Notes: generated by a model from the sequence alone, not told the origin. A stretch of 64,000 bases of DNA from F1-120-MAGs238 sp964484185 (GCA_964484185.1 CAZAEQ010000006.1:78905-142904), one strand, 5' to 3'; positions 16,978 to 26,742 are shown, numbered from the stretch's first letter. Made by a program: numbers and translations.

Positions 16978-19900
16978 TTACCAATCCAGCGTCCCGCGCC
17001 AGGCGCTGGTCAGGTCCGCCACCGCGACATCCACGTTTGACACGCCCTGGCCTCGCCACGTTAACCGCCCGCTCGAATTCAGTGCCCCCAGAACATTTGC
17101 TGTCTCCGCTGGGTTCAGCCCAAGTCCGCCCAGCATTCGCAGAACAGACTCGGCATTCTGAGCCTTCACCTCAAGCACATACCTGCTCGGCCCTTCGCTG
17201 AATGCAATCGCGCCCATCGTTTCCAGATCCCCCGCCGGGAAAGCAAACTCAAATCCAAGAGCCGAGCCCCGCTCGCTGTCAAAGGAAGCAATCAGCATTT
17301 CCGCGAGCGCTGTCAGCATACCGCCATCTGAGCAGTCATGGGCCGACACTACCAGCCCGCAGCCGATCAGCTCCGCAACAGCGCGGGCAATCTTCGGCCC
17401 GGCCTTCAGATCCACTGTTGGTGTTCCCTGTTCTCCATAGTGCGCACCGACCTGATGCGCGATTGAACCGCCCATCGGCGCTCCGGTCCGCTTGGGTCCT
17501 ACCAGCAGGAGCACGTTCCCGGCCTTCTTCGCATCCATCGTCACAACCCGCGAAAGGTTCTGCACGATTCCCATGCCCGTAATCAACAGCGTCGGCGGAA
17601 TCTCAATCACGCGCTGCACGCCATCAGCATCCACATAACTCAATTGATTGTTCAGCGAGTCCTTGCCAGACACAAATGGCGTCCGATACGCCTTGGCTCC
17701 GTCGTAGCATCCTTCAGATGCCCGCACCAGTGACCCCATGTTCTCTGACTTCTTGCAACTGGGCCAGCAGAAGTTATCGAGAATCGCAATGCGGTCTGGA
17801 TCAGTTCCAACACACACCAGATTGCGGACGGCCTCATCGATGCCGCACAACGCCATCTGATACGGATCGCCCCCAATCGCCGGGTCTCCCGCAGCGATAT
17901 TCATGCCGCACGCAAGGGCAACTCCGCGTCCAGAGCCAGGCACTGGCTCAATGATCGATGCGTCGCCAGGGCCCGCATGTGCAGGTCCAACCAGCGGCTT
18001 AAGAACTGTGTTTCCCTGAACCTCGTGATCGTACTGACGAATGATCCAGTGCTTGCTGGCAACAGTGGGGTGGGCCAGAACCTTGAGCAGTGTCTCCTGA
18101 ATCGACATCGTTGGAGCCGCCGCTAAGGCCAGCGGTACCGTCGGCGTCCAGACCGCTTCACGCGTCGGCATCGGAATGCCGTCATGCAGGAAATGCATAG
18201 GCATGCGGCCAACTTCCGTGCCTTTGTAATTCAGAACCAGTTCATCTTTCGGCGTGCCAAACGTCCCAAGCACCGCCAGCTCAACATGCTCTTCATCGCA
18301 GATCGCCTGCAGCGTCGCGAGCTTGGCCTGCGGCACGGCAAGCACCATCCGTTCCTGTGCTTCAGAAATCCAGATTTCGGTGTACGAAAGTCCTGCGTAC
18401 TTCAGCGGGGCCTTATCGAGATGAACCTCAGCGCCGATCTTGCTACCCATTTCGCCAACCGCCGATGAAAACCCACCCGCGCCGCAGTCGGTCATGCCGT
18501 TGTACAGCGTGCCATCTTTGTGATCGCGTGCCCGCATGATCGCATCCAGCACACGCTTCTCTTCAATCGCATTGCCGATCTGCACCGCATGCGAGAATTC
18601 ATCCGCGCTGGTGTGTTCGAGTTCGGTTGAGCTGAATGTCGCCCCGTGGATTCCATCGCGTCCAGTGCGTCCGCCCAGAGCCACAATCAAGTCGCCACGC
18701 TTGGCTTCGCCCTTGATCTTGTCGCGCGGAATCAGCCCAATACAGCCGCAGAAAACCAGCGGATTTCCCACATATCGATCATCAAACTGCACCGCGCCGT
18801 TGAGCGTCGGAATCCCCATGCGATTGCCATAGTCGCGCACGCCCGCGACCACTTCGGTCAACGTCCTTCGCGGATCAATCGTGCCCGGCGGCCGCTTGGC
18901 AGGGTCCTTTGTTGGATGTGCCACACAGAACACATCGGTATTCGCAATCGGATGTGCGCCAAGTCCCGTGCCAATTACATCGCGAATGCACCCGCCCGCA
19001 CCAGTCGCCGCGCCGCCATATGGCTCAATCGCCGAAGGATGGTTGTGAGTTTCAACTTTGATGCACACGCCGTAGTTGTCATCAAAAGCGATGACACCGG
19101 AATTGTCCTTGAAGACCGAGAGTGCCCAATCGACTCCATCGGCCATGAGTTCAAAGGTCGCCGCCGCGACAGTAGATTTCAGCAGGTTGTTGATTGTCAC
19201 GCTGCCATCAGACTCGATCACATGCCCCGGCCGATTGGTCCATGAAATCGTGTCGGTCTTCGGTCCGCGATAGCGCACGGTGGCCTTTAAGGTTTTGTGA
19301 ACGCAGTGCTCGCTCCAAGTCTGCGCAAGTGTCTCAAGCTCGATATCCGTGGGATCGCGCCCGAGCACATCAAACTCGCTTTGTACAGCACGCATTTCAT
19401 CGAGCGAAAGAAACAAGTGCGCATCGCGGCTCAGGCGCTCAAGCTGGCTGTCTGTAAGTCCGCGCAGTGGAATGTGCCGCAGCGTGAATTCGTAGCCGGT
19501 CCCCTTTGGAAGCGATGCCGGGTGAAATGGTCCAGCGTGAATGCGATGGATGACTTCGTTGGCGAGTGACTGCTTGGCAAAGCCCTGAGCTTGATCTGCC
19601 GAAAGACCCGCAAGGTCAAACCGCATCCCGGTTGACACGTTGGTCTGGCCCAGCACGCTGGCTCCAAAGAGATCGCCGATGGCATCGCGCACGCTCTGCG
19701 CGGCAGGGTCCATCACGCCCGGCAGCGGGTGCACCTCAATGACCTGACTTCCAAAGTTGGCATTTTGAACACCCTCCACACATCCTTCACACACCGGGTC
19801 GGCGAGCAGGCGGCTTTGGATCGCGGAAATCTGGCCAGAGTTAAACTCGCCCTCAACCAGATAGATTCGCGCCGTAGCGACCGAGTTCAACCCGATTGCC

Positions 19901-20019
19901 GCGGCCTTGGCCTGGCGCAGAACTGCTGTTGCCTTGGGGTCAATTCGTCCGGGTTTTGCCCGAACTTCAAAGCGGTGGACACGCCGAGCGGAGACTGATG
20001 ATGGTGCTTGTTGGCTCAC
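16978..20019 (-). CDS. purL: Phosphoribosylformylglycinamidine synthase, PurS-PurL fusion
   Basis: Catalyses the ATP-dependent conversion of FGAR to FGAM in purine synthesis. Residues about 13-95 are PurS-like (FEVRAKPGRIDPKATAVLRQ, RIYLVEGEFNS), fused in frame to a full PurL synthase with LAQTWSEHCVHKT, CIKVETHNHPSA, GAATGAGGCIRDV, TDCGAGGFSSAVGEMG and, in the second half, VSAHDCSDGGML. At 1013 residues it is larger than the small PurL (about 740) but lacks the C-terminal glutaminase domain of the 1300-residue form, so PurQ must be encoded elsewhere. The start is a GTG; the gene diverges from the glycogen synthase gene with about 80 bases between them. Confidence 0.94.
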   Translation of the reverse strand: MSQQAPSSVSARRVHRFEVRAKPGRIDPKATAVLRQAKAAAIGLNSVATARIYLVEGEFNSGQISAIQSRLLADPVCEGCVEGVQNANFGSQVIEVHPLPGVMDPAAQSVRDAIGDLFGASVLGQTNVSTGMRFDLAGLSADQAQGFAKQSLANEVIHRIHAGPFHPASLPKGTGYEFTLRHIPLRGLTDSQLERLSRDAHLFLSLDEMRAVQSEFDVLGRDPTDIELETLAQTWSEHCVHKTLKATVRYRGPKTDTISWTNRPGHVIESDGSVTINNLLKSTVAAATFELMADGVDWALSVFKDNSGVIAFDDNYGVCIKVETHNHPSAIEPYGGAATGAGGCIRDVIGTGLGAHPIANTDVFCVAHPTKDPAKRPPGTIDPRRTLTEVVAGVRDYGNRMGIPTLNGAVQFDDRYVGNPLVFCGCIGLIPRDKIKGEAKRGDLIVALGGRTGRDGIHGATFSSTELEHTSADEFSHAVQIGNAIEEKRVLDAIMRARDHKDGTLYNGMTDCGAGGFSSAVGEMGSKIGAEVHLDKAPLKYAGLSYTEIWISEAQERMVLAVPQAKLATLQAICDEEHVELAVLGTFGTPKDELVLNYKGTEVGRMPMHFLHDGIPMPTREAVWTPTVPLALAAAPTMSIQETLLKVLAHPTVASKHWIIRQYDHEVQGNTVLKPLVGPAHAGPGDASIIEPVPGSGRGVALACGMNIAAGDPAIGGDPYQMALCGIDEAVRNLVCVGTDPDRIAILDNFCWPSCKKSENMGSLVRASEGCYDGAKAYRTPFVSGKDSLNNQLSYVDADGVQRVIEIPPTLLITGMGIVQNLSRVVTMDAKKAGNVLLLVGPKRTGAPMGGSIAHQVGAHYGEQGTPTVDLKAGPKIARAVAELIGCGLVVSAHDCSDGGMLTALAEMLIASFDSERGSALGFEFAFPAGDLETMGAIAFSEGPSRYVLEVKAQNAESVLRMLGGLGLNPAETANVLGALNSSGRLTWRGQGVSNVDVAVADLTSAWRGTLDW

Positions 20020-20099
20020 GGCCGATCATATCAAATGCAATTCAGAATGATCGCCGGGACGACAGGTTTGCCCCTTCTGGCGGCTAAACTCTGGACCCC

Positions 20100-22022
20100 A
20101 TGGCAGAAGGTGCAGAACAACTCGCCAACAACGCTGCAGGCATCCTGAAAGATGTCCATTCGGCGGTCGCACCACCATCAACCGCGCTTTTTGAGGTCGC
20201 CTGGGAAGTCTGCAACCAGCTTGGCGGCATCTATCAGGTCATTCGCTCCAAAGCTCCCTTGATGGCCCAACGATGGGGCGACAGGTATTGCCTGGTGGGC
20301 CCCTATGACGCTTCCAAGGCGGCGGTGGAATTTGAGCCCAGCAGTCCATCGGGCTGGATGGGTCGAGTCATTGAACAGTTGCACGCGCAAGGGATGCACG
20401 TCCATCATGGACGCTGGTTGATTCCAGGCCGGCCCCGAGTACTGCTGCTTGAGCATGCCATGCCGTGGCAGGAACTCGACAAGGTGAAGTTCAGGCTTTG
20501 GCATGATCATGGTCTGGATGTGCCGCCAGGCGATGGACTGATTGATGGTGTGGTGACTTTTGCCGATTCTGTGCGGCGACTCTTTGAAGCAGTCAGTATC
20601 GAGCGATCACTTGGCCCGTCGCAGTCAGTCGGTGCACCTCGCAACGTGATCGCCCACTTCCATGAATACATGGGCGGCCTGGCGATTCCCATGCTTCGGC
20701 ATCAGCAGTTGCCAGTCGCGACGATCTTCACGACTCACGCCACATTGCTTGGACGATTTATTGCACTCTCAGGGGAAGACCTGTACAGCAAGCTTGGACA
20801 TGTCGATGCCGGCATGGAAGCCGAGCGATTCAACATCCGCTTTCAACACGGAGCCGAACGGGCCTGTGCGCACGGGGCACATGTTTTCACCACTGTCTCA
20901 TCAATTACGGCGGAGGAATGCGAACACCTTCTAGGTCGCCGCGTGGATGTGGTGACTCCAAACGGGCTGAATGTTGACCACTATTCCAAGGCACACGATC
21001 AGCAACGGTTACATGCCCACTTCAAGGAAGCGATCCATCGATTCACGATGGGATACTTCTTCCCGTCCTACTCCTTCGATCTCGACAAGACGCTTTACTT
21101 CTACACCAGCGGCAGGTTTGAACCTCGAAATAAAGGCTTTGACCTCTGCCTCGAATCGATGGCTCGGCTCAATTCAGAACTGAAAGCCCGGCAAAATGAT
21201 GAGCGACTCGCGGGCCGAACCGTGGTGCTGTTTATCGTGACTCGCAGGCCGACTAAGAGCATCAACCCGGCAGCGCTCGAAATGCGCGGTGTGCTCAATG
21301 AACTTCGCGAAATCTGCCAGCACATTACCGAAGGTGTGAATGACAAGCTCTTCATGCGGGCGGCATCGCGCGGTGGACTTCGGCTCGATGATCTGGTTGA
21401 TGAATACTGGATGCTCCGGTATCGGCGGGCTCAGCACGCACTGCGGCAGGCGTGGTTGCCGATGGTGGTGACGCACAACCTTGAGGATGACAAGAACGAT
21501 CCGGTACTGAATTACATCCGGCAGCTTGGGCTGATCAATCGCAAGGAAGATCCGGTGAAGATTGTCTATCACCCGGACTTTATTACGCCGCATAATCGCC
21601 TGTGGAGTATCGAATACGACCAGTTCGTCCGCGGCTGCCACATGGGGGTTTTCCCATCGGCGTATGAACCTTGGGGCTACACGCCGCTTGAGTCGTTGGC
21701 ACTTGGCGTTCCTGCGGTGTCGAGTGATTTGGCAGGTTTTGGTCGCTGGGTTGATGAACATTCCCCAGGCAGTGATAACTGGGGTTGCTGGGTGTTGCCG
21801 CGGCGTAACAAGGGGTATGACGATGCCGCCTCTAGGCTTACATCGCTGATGCTGAACTTCTGCCGCATGGATCGCCGCGAACGCATCGCCCTGCGAAATG
21901 AAGTTGACCGGCACGTGTGGGATTTCGATTGGTCGAAACTGGGATTGGCCTATCACGCAGCGCACGACATGGCGCTTTCGCGTCTGGATGCTGAACTCTT
22001 AAAGCGTGGGCAAAGACCGTGA
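20100..22022 (+). CDS. Glycogen synthase, GT3 family (eukaryote-type)
   Basis: A retaining glucosyltransferase that elongates alpha-1,4-glucan. The protein resembles fungal and animal GT3 glycogen synthases rather than bacterial GlgA: EVAWEVCNQLGGIYQVIRSK near the start, FHEYMGGLAIPMLR, FTTHATLLGRF, VSSITAEECEHLL, VTPNGLNVDHY, TSGRFEPRNKGFD and the GT3 hallmark PSAYEPWGYTPLESLALGVP near residue 520. At 640 residues the length is similar to yeast Gsy2 (about 700). GT3 enzymes normally use UDP-glucose. The regulatory arginine cluster of the eukaryotic enzymes is not evident, though RYRRAQHALRQ may be related. rnhA overlaps its stop codon. Confidence 0.92.
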   Translation: MAEGAEQLANNAAGILKDVHSAVAPPSTALFEVAWEVCNQLGGIYQVIRSKAPLMAQRWGDRYCLVGPYDASKAAVEFEPSSPSGWMGRVIEQLHAQGMHVHHGRWLIPGRPRVLLLEHAMPWQELDKVKFRLWHDHGLDVPPGDGLIDGVVTFADSVRRLFEAVSIERSLGPSQSVGAPRNVIAHFHEYMGGLAIPMLRHQQLPVATIFTTHATLLGRFIALSGEDLYSKLGHVDAGMEAERFNIRFQHGAERACAHGAHVFTTVSSITAEECEHLLGRRVDVVTPNGLNVDHYSKAHDQQRLHAHFKEAIHRFTMGYFFPSYSFDLDKTLYFYTSGRFEPRNKGFDLCLESMARLNSELKARQNDERLAGRTVVLFIVTRRPTKSINPAALEMRGVLNELREICQHITEGVNDKLFMRAASRGGLRLDDLVDEYWMLRYRRAQHALRQAWLPMVVTHNLEDDKNDPVLNYIRQLGLINRKEDPVKIVYHPDFITPHNRLWSIEYDQFVRGCHMGVFPSAYEPWGYTPLESLALGVPAVSSDLAGFGRWVDEHSPGSDNWGCWVLPRRNKGYDDAASRLTSLMLNFCRMDRRERIALRNEVDRHVWDFDWSKLGLAYHAAHDMALSRLDAELLKRGQRP

Positions 22023-22483
22023 GCGCGACTCCTCTGCCGCATGTTGAGCTGTATACCGATGGGGCGTGTTCTGGAAACCCGGGCCCGGGCGGCTGGGCGT
22101 ATATCTTGAAGCATCCGGCAAGCGGCAAGTCCAAAGAAGGTTCGGGCGGGGAAGCGCAGACTACGAATAACCGGATGGAGTTGAGTGCAGCGATCGAAGG
22201 ACTGTCTGTTCTAAAGACCCGTTCGATTGTGGATCTCTACAGCGATTCGAAATACGTACTTGATGGGATCAAGACCTGGATTCACGATTGGAAGAAGCGG
22301 GGATGGAAGACCAAGGCGAAGGAGCCGGTCAAGAACGTGGATCTCTGGCAGAAACTTGATGAGGCAGTGAACGGCCATGATGTGCGGTTTCACTGGGTCA
22401 AGGGTCATAATGAGCACCCGGAAAACGAGCGGTGCGACCAATTAGCGGTCGCGGCGAGTTTGAAGTTCAAGGGCAAGCCCTAG
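22019..22483 (+). CDS. rnhA: Ribonuclease HI
   Basis: Degrades the RNA strand of RNA-DNA hybrids. All catalytic carboxylates are visible: Asp in YTDGACSGNPGPGGW, Glu in NNRMEL, Asp in YSDSKYV and Asp in NERCDQLA; the HWVKGH loop with the catalytic-loop His is present, and the basic handle (WKKRGWKTK) identifies the E. coli-like type I form. Length 154 matches. The start is a GTG overlapping the TGA of the glycogen synthase gene, so the two are probably co-translated without being functionally linked. Confidence 0.95.
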   Translation: MSATPLPHVELYTDGACSGNPGPGGWAYILKHPASGKSKEGSGGEAQTTNNRMELSAAIEGLSVLKTRSIVDLYSDSKYVLDGIKTWIHDWKKRGWKTKAKEPVKNVDLWQKLDEAVNGHDVRFHWVKGHNEHPENERCDQLAVAASLKFKGKP

Positions 22484-22626
22484 CCCTATTCATGGCGTTA
22501 TGGGACGAATTTGAAAGCGTGAGTTTCTGGGTCGTTCGCTTTGGGCGGGCTGAAGTTGGGCGGTCGATTGGGATGATTGAGATGCCGCCGCTTTGAGCGG
22601 TTCTTTTGATCCGATGACACGGGCGT

Positions 22627-23949
22627 ATGTTTAACGAATTCATCCGTTCATCAGTCTGGGGCACTCCGGTCGCACGCTCACGTGGTGTAGAGCTTGGGAG
22701 CGCGTGGCCGCAGAATGCGTGGGAACAGTGGACTCTTGAGCTGCAGGGCAATGCCATGCGGGCATCGCACTGGGTTCTGAGTTGCTTTCATGAAAGCAAA
22801 GACAGCAAGGGATATGCGCCCAAGCAGAGCGCGGATGATGTGATACGTGGGTGGTTGGATAAGGCGGATTGGCCAGCACGGCCGATTCGTGTCGGATTGA
22901 AAGTCTCGGATGCGGCGGCGGAGATTCTGCTGGATGCGCCGGGCGGGATTGATATTGAATGGTTCCGCGTGCCGCAGGATGAGAATGAAGAAACGGTGTG
23001 CAAGGAACGGATGCTCGATGCCGTGGTGCATGAGAATGTCGAAGGTGGGATTGTTGTGCACACGTTGGAGAATGAGAATTCGGAATCGCATTGGTATGAC
23101 TGGGGTCGCGCGGTGCCGCTCTCGTTTATCTCGCTTTTTCCGGTGCGATTTGATTGCAGCCGAATTACCTTGGATGCAAATAGCGATGGATCGCCGTGGC
23201 TGAATCCACATTCGGCGGTGGCCACTCGGGCGATTGTTGAAGCTGCGGCGGTGCTGGCGCGGACGCCGGCACGTGTGAATTTTGAGGATGAATTGGTGGG
23301 GCGTCGGGCGATTCGGCCACTGGTGGTTGAAGCGGATCGGTTTGAGAAATACCCAGCCGGGCGTGATCCTCTGCAGTATGTCTTGAAGCGATTGGTTTCG
23401 GTGATTGAGCATTCAAATTCCGGGCAGGTGAGTGTTGCGGATCGGGCTTGCGCACGGGTCGCCAGCGCGTTCCTGGCGACTTCGGCAGCGCGGGTTGATG
23501 ATGCGACACGCATGCGCGGATTGGAAATTGCAGCGCGGGTATCGGGGAATGAGCCCGAAGTTATGTTGCGGTTGGCGGCGGTTCGATTTGCCTGTGTGCG
23601 AGATGAGGCGGCGATTGACGCCTTGATTCGGGCTGATCGCATGCTGCGGACTTCGCCGGTGCATCCTGGATTGGACAGCTTGGCGTTTGTACTTTCTGAA
23701 CTTGAGCATGGACCTGGCTCGCAATTGACATTGGGTCGAATTGCGGCCGGCGTTGTGCTTGCTTCGGCAGGCCGGTCGCTGAGTGAATTGCTCTATGTTC
23801 GCGATGAGATTGCAGATGACATGCGGTACAGCAATTGGCTGAATGGTCGCGAGCAGGATCAGTTGCTATTGGTCGAAGTGTTCCGCAGGCTTGAGCAGAC
23901 TCGGCGTGCTGAACAGTTTGCGTTGCCAGCGTTGCGGCGCGCGGCGTAA
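22627..23949 (+). CDS. Uncharacterised 440-residue protein
   Basis: Not recognised. No signal peptide or membrane segment is apparent. The first half is rich in Trp and acidic residues with FHESKDSKGYAPKQSADDVIRGWLDKADWP; the second half from about residue 250 is strongly alpha-helical and alanine-rich, with patterns such as ADRACARVASAFLATSAARVDDA and RMRGLEIAARVSGNEPEVMLRLAA broken here as separate helices, which suggest a TPR/ARM-like solenoid. Codon bias (G/C third positions) matches neighbours, supporting that it is a real gene. It converges on the ACT-domain gene with one base between the stops. The ATG lacks a clear ribosome binding site. Confidence 0.65.
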   Translation: MFNEFIRSSVWGTPVARSRGVELGSAWPQNAWEQWTLELQGNAMRASHWVLSCFHESKDSKGYAPKQSADDVIRGWLDKADWPARPIRVGLKVSDAAAEILLDAPGGIDIEWFRVPQDENEETVCKERMLDAVVHENVEGGIVVHTLENENSESHWYDWGRAVPLSFISLFPVRFDCSRITLDANSDGSPWLNPHSAVATRAIVEAAAVLARTPARVNFEDELVGRRAIRPLVVEADRFEKYPAGRDPLQYVLKRLVSVIEHSNSGQVSVADRACARVASAFLATSAARVDDATRMRGLEIAARVSGNEPEVMLRLAAVRFACVRDEAAIDALIRADRMLRTSPVHPGLDSLAFVLSELEHGPGSQLTLGRIAAGVVLASAGRSLSELLYVRDEIADDMRYSNWLNGREQDQLLLVEVFRRLEQTRRAEQFALPALRRAA

Positions 23950-23950
23950 A

Positions 23951-24433
23951 TCAGCCGGCGGGTGTACAGAGGTCGGCTTCGCCGAGCAGGCGGAAATCTT
24001 TGCGAAGCAGGATCTGGCCGGCGAGCGTGATGTCGTCTACGGCGAGGGCCATTGCTGGCGCGCGGCTGGCGGCGAGCATGAGCGGGTACGCAAAGTGAAT
24101 TGAGAGTTCTGCGCGTAGGAGGTTCATCGCCATGTTGGCGAGTGAGCGTTCTTTGTTCATTTCGACAACGAGTACATCTTTTTCGTTGAAGGCCATGTTC
24201 GAGGCTTTGAGGATGCGGCGGGCGTCTTGAAGATTTGACGTAATGAGGCGGACGACTGCGTGATCGCTTGCTTCATGGACGGAGAGCGCACAGATGAAGG
24301 TGGGGGAGTTGTCGAAGGCCTCGACCAGGTCGAAAAGCTTGCCAACTTTATTGGTCAGGAACACGCTGAGTTGCGTGACAACGGGTGGGCTGTAGCCCAT
24401 CGATGTTTCCATCGGACTCGGTGTCTGACTCAT
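23951..24433 (-). CDS. Tandem ACT-domain protein
   Basis: A 160-residue protein with two ACT-like ligand-binding folds. The first begins VTQLSVFLTNKVGKLFDLVEAF, the classic beta-strand/turn/helix of ACT domains with the conserved Gly at the ligand interface, and continues with ALSVHEASDHAVVRLI; the second is less clear, around AELSIHFAYPLML with a matching helix. No catalytic domain is present, so it probably senses an amino acid or regulates a partner. AGGA precedes the ATG. It sits just downstream of the isc genes on the same strand, but a 160-base gap separates them. Confidence 0.75.
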   Translation of the reverse strand: MSQTPSPMETSMGYSPPVVTQLSVFLTNKVGKLFDLVEAFDNSPTFICALSVHEASDHAVVRLITSNLQDARRILKASNMAFNEKDVLVVEMNKERSLANMAMNLLRAELSIHFAYPLMLAASRAPAMALAVDDITLAGQILLRKDFRLLGEADLCTPAG

Positions 24434-24594
24434 CGCATCCTGCCTGAGGGTCTAGAAGTTAGGAAAACCCGAACAGAGAAACCTCTGCTCGACACAGAGG
24501 TTAGTGTAACAGGAATACGGCAAGGCCACAAGCGACAAAACAGGATCGGAGGGGCTAATCGCTGTATTTTGAAGGAAAGAACTGCGCTACTTGA

Positions 24595-24978
24595 TCAGGC
24601 TTGGAAGCTTGAACCGCAACCACAGGTGCTGGTGGCGTTGGGATTGGTGAAAACGAAGCCGCGGGCCATGATTTCGTCCTTGAAGTCGACGGTTGTGCCG
24701 CCGAGATAGAGGAGGCTCTTGGGGTCGCAGACGATTTTGACGCCGTGTTGCTCGAAGAGTTCATCGGTCTCTTTGAAGGACTCGGTCAGGTCGAGAACGT
24801 AGGAGAAGCCGGAGCAGCCGCCGCCTTTAACGCCAACGCGGAGACGGACTTTGTCACCATCAAGTTCCTGCTGCTGGATGATGGTTTTGATTTCCTGGGC
24901 AGCCCGTTCAGTCAAAATGACGCCGACGGGGGCTTCGGTCTGGTTGGCCTGGGGGAGTGATGTGCTGGTGGTAGACAT
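24595..24978 (-). CDS. Iron-sulfur cluster assembly accessory protein, IscA/ErpA (A-type carrier)
   Basis: An A-type scaffold or carrier that passes Fe-S clusters to apoproteins. The three signature cysteines are present: one in KGGGCSGFSY and two in the C-terminal CGCGSSF. The fold segments VILTERAAQEIK, ALRVGVKGG-type strand and LLYLGGTTVDFKDEIM match the family, and the length of 127 residues is slightly above average because of a 15-residue N-terminal extension. GAGGAA precedes the ATG. Third gene of an iscS-iscU-iscA order on the minus strand; hscA, hscB, fdx and iscR are not here. Confidence 0.93.
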   Translation of the reverse strand: MSTTSTSLPQANQTEAPVGVILTERAAQEIKTIIQQQELDGDKVRLRVGVKGGGCSGFSYVLDLTESFKETDELFEQHGVKIVCDPKSLLYLGGTTVDFKDEIMARGFVFTNPNATSTCGCGSSFQA

Positions 24979-25035
24979 GCGGTATTTCCTCAGTCGATTA
25001 TACGTGCGTATTGGAAAGGCGGTTCGCTGACAGGA

Positions 25036-25470
25036 TCAGTGAGATGCGGCGGTCTGGGACACCTGAGTTGTGATGCCGTTCTTGGTCTTGTAATCATCGA
25101 GCGCTGCGCGGATGGCATCTTCTGCCAGAACCGAGCAGTGAATCTTGACCGGGGGAAGGCTGAGTTCTTCGACGATCTGCGTGTTCTTGATCTCGGCGGC
25201 CTGCTCGATTGAACGACCTTTCAGCCATTCAGTTGCGAGCGAGCTTGACGCGATTGCGCTGCCGCAGCCGAAGCACTTGAACTTGGCATCTTCGATGACG
25301 CCAGTGGTTTGATTCACTTTGATCTGGAGCTGCATGACGTCGCCGCACTCGGGTGCGCCGACAACTCCGACGCCGATGTCTTTGCGTTCTTTGACTTCGC
25401 TGCCTTTACCGAAATTGCCCACGTTGCGCGGGTTCTCGTAGTGGTCGATGATTTTGGGTCCGTATGCCAT
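25036..25470 (-). CDS. iscU: Fe-S cluster scaffold protein IscU
   Basis: Scaffold on which IscS-derived sulfur and iron are assembled into [2Fe-2S] clusters. The start VIDHYENPRNVG-like sequence (KIIDHYENPRNVGNF), Cys42 in APECGDVM with Asp44, Cys69 in FGCGSAIASSS and Cys112 in IHCSVLAEDAI are the three ligand cysteines plus the catalytic Asp. The LPPVK motif that HscA chaperones recognise is also present (SLPPVKIHC). AAGGAT lies upstream of the ATG. It lies 27 bases after iscS. Confidence 0.96.
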   Translation of the reverse strand: MAYGPKIIDHYENPRNVGNFGKGSEVKERKDIGVGVVGAPECGDVMQLQIKVNQTTGVIEDAKFKCFGCGSAIASSSLATEWLKGRSIEQAAEIKNTQIVEELSLPPVKIHCSVLAEDAIRAALDDYKTKNGITTQVSQTAASH

Positions 25471-25497
25471 GTGTACATCCTTTGGAGTAAGTGTTGT

Positions 25498-26742
25498 TTA
25501 GTGATGAGCCCAGGTAACTTTGCTGAGATCAATGCCTTCGTTGTGCATGTCGTAGAGCGGTGAGAGTTCGCGCAGTTTGCGGACTGCTTTGACGATTGCG
25601 GCAACTGCGTAATCGACTTGTTCCTGTGTGGTCTGGCGACCAAGTGAAAGACGGAGCGAGGAGTGCGCGAGTTCATCGCCAACGCCCAAGTTCTTGAGGA
25701 CGTAGCTGGGCTCGAGTGATGCACTGGTGCAGGCTGAGCCGGAAGAACAGGCGAGTTCTTTGACGGCCATCATGAGGCTTTCGCCTTCGACGAAGCCGAA
25801 GGAGATGTTGGTGATGTGCGGCAGGCGCTTGTCGCGGTTGCCGTTGATCTGGCAGTGGTCGAGCTGGCTGGTGACGCCATCTTCGAGGCGTTTGCGAAGT
25901 GCGCCCAGGCGTGCGGCATCGTCAGACATTTGAGCCTTGGCGATTTCGCAGGCTTTTCCGAGACCGACGATACCTGTGACGTTGAGTGTGCCAGATCGGA
26001 AGCCGCGTTCCTGACCACCACCATCGGTAAGGGGGACGAGGCGGACGCGGGGTTTGCGGCGGCGGACGAACAGGCCGCCGACACCCTTGGGGCCGTAGAT
26101 TTTGTGTCCGGAGAAGGACATGAGATCGACATTGTCTTTCTCAACATCGGTGGGCATTTTGCCGACCCACTGCGTTCCATCGGTGTGGAAGATAATGCCC
26201 TTTTCGTGGCACAGTTTACCGATCTGCGGGATCTCGTTGATGGTGCCGATCTCGTTGTTGGCCCACATGAGGGTTACGAGGATGGTGTCGGGACGGAGGG
26301 CGGCTTTCACCATTTCTGCAGTGAAGACGCCATCAGCTGGTGGTTCGAGGAATGTGACCTCGAAGCCTTCTTTTTCGAGGCGCTTGCAGGGGTCGAGGAC
26401 GGCTTTGTGTTCGATTGCGCCGGTGATGATGTGGCCGCGGGAGGCAGTGGAGCCGGCGGGATTTTTCTCATACATGAGAGCCGCGCCGCGGATGGCGAGG
26501 TTGTTGCTCTCACTTGCGCCACTGGTGAAAATGATTTCTTTGGGATCGGCGTTGATGAGGGCGGCGACTTGATCGCGGGCGTGGTCGACACCTTCTTCAG
26601 CTTCCCAGCCGAACGAGTGATTGCGGCTGCCGGGGTTGCCGTAGATTTTGGTGAAGTAGGGGAGCATGGCTTCCACTACCCGCGTGTCGGTGGGGGTGGT
26701 GGCGGCGTGATCGAGGTAAATGGGGAGTTGTGGGGTGGTCAT
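25498..26742 (-). CDS. iscS: Cysteine desulfurase IscS
   Basis: A PLP enzyme converting cysteine to alanine and delivering sulfane sulfur to IscU. The start YLDHAATTP, the segment EIIFTSGASESNNLAIRG, the PLP-binding Lys in SFSGHKIYGPKGVG and the catalytic Cys in the loop SSGSACTSAS are all present, which marks group I desulfurases. Length of 414 residues fits. An AAAGG site precedes the ATG. First gene of the isc operon; the upstream non-coding stretch of over 500 bases must carry its promoter. Confidence 0.97.
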   Translation of the reverse strand: MTTPQLPIYLDHAATTPTDTRVVEAMLPYFTKIYGNPGSRNHSFGWEAEEGVDHARDQVAALINADPKEIIFTSGASESNNLAIRGAALMYEKNPAGSTASRGHIITGAIEHKAVLDPCKRLEKEGFEVTFLEPPADGVFTAEMVKAALRPDTILVTLMWANNEIGTINEIPQIGKLCHEKGIIFHTDGTQWVGKMPTDVEKDNVDLMSFSGHKIYGPKGVGGLFVRRRKPRVRLVPLTDGGGQERGFRSGTLNVTGIVGLGKACEIAKAQMSDDAARLGALRKRLEDGVTSQLDHCQINGNRDKRLPHITNISFGFVEGESLMMAVKELACSSGSACTSASLEPSYVLKNLGVGDELAHSSLRLSLGRQTTQEQVDYAVAAIVKAVRKLRELSPLYDMHNEGIDLSKVTWAHH

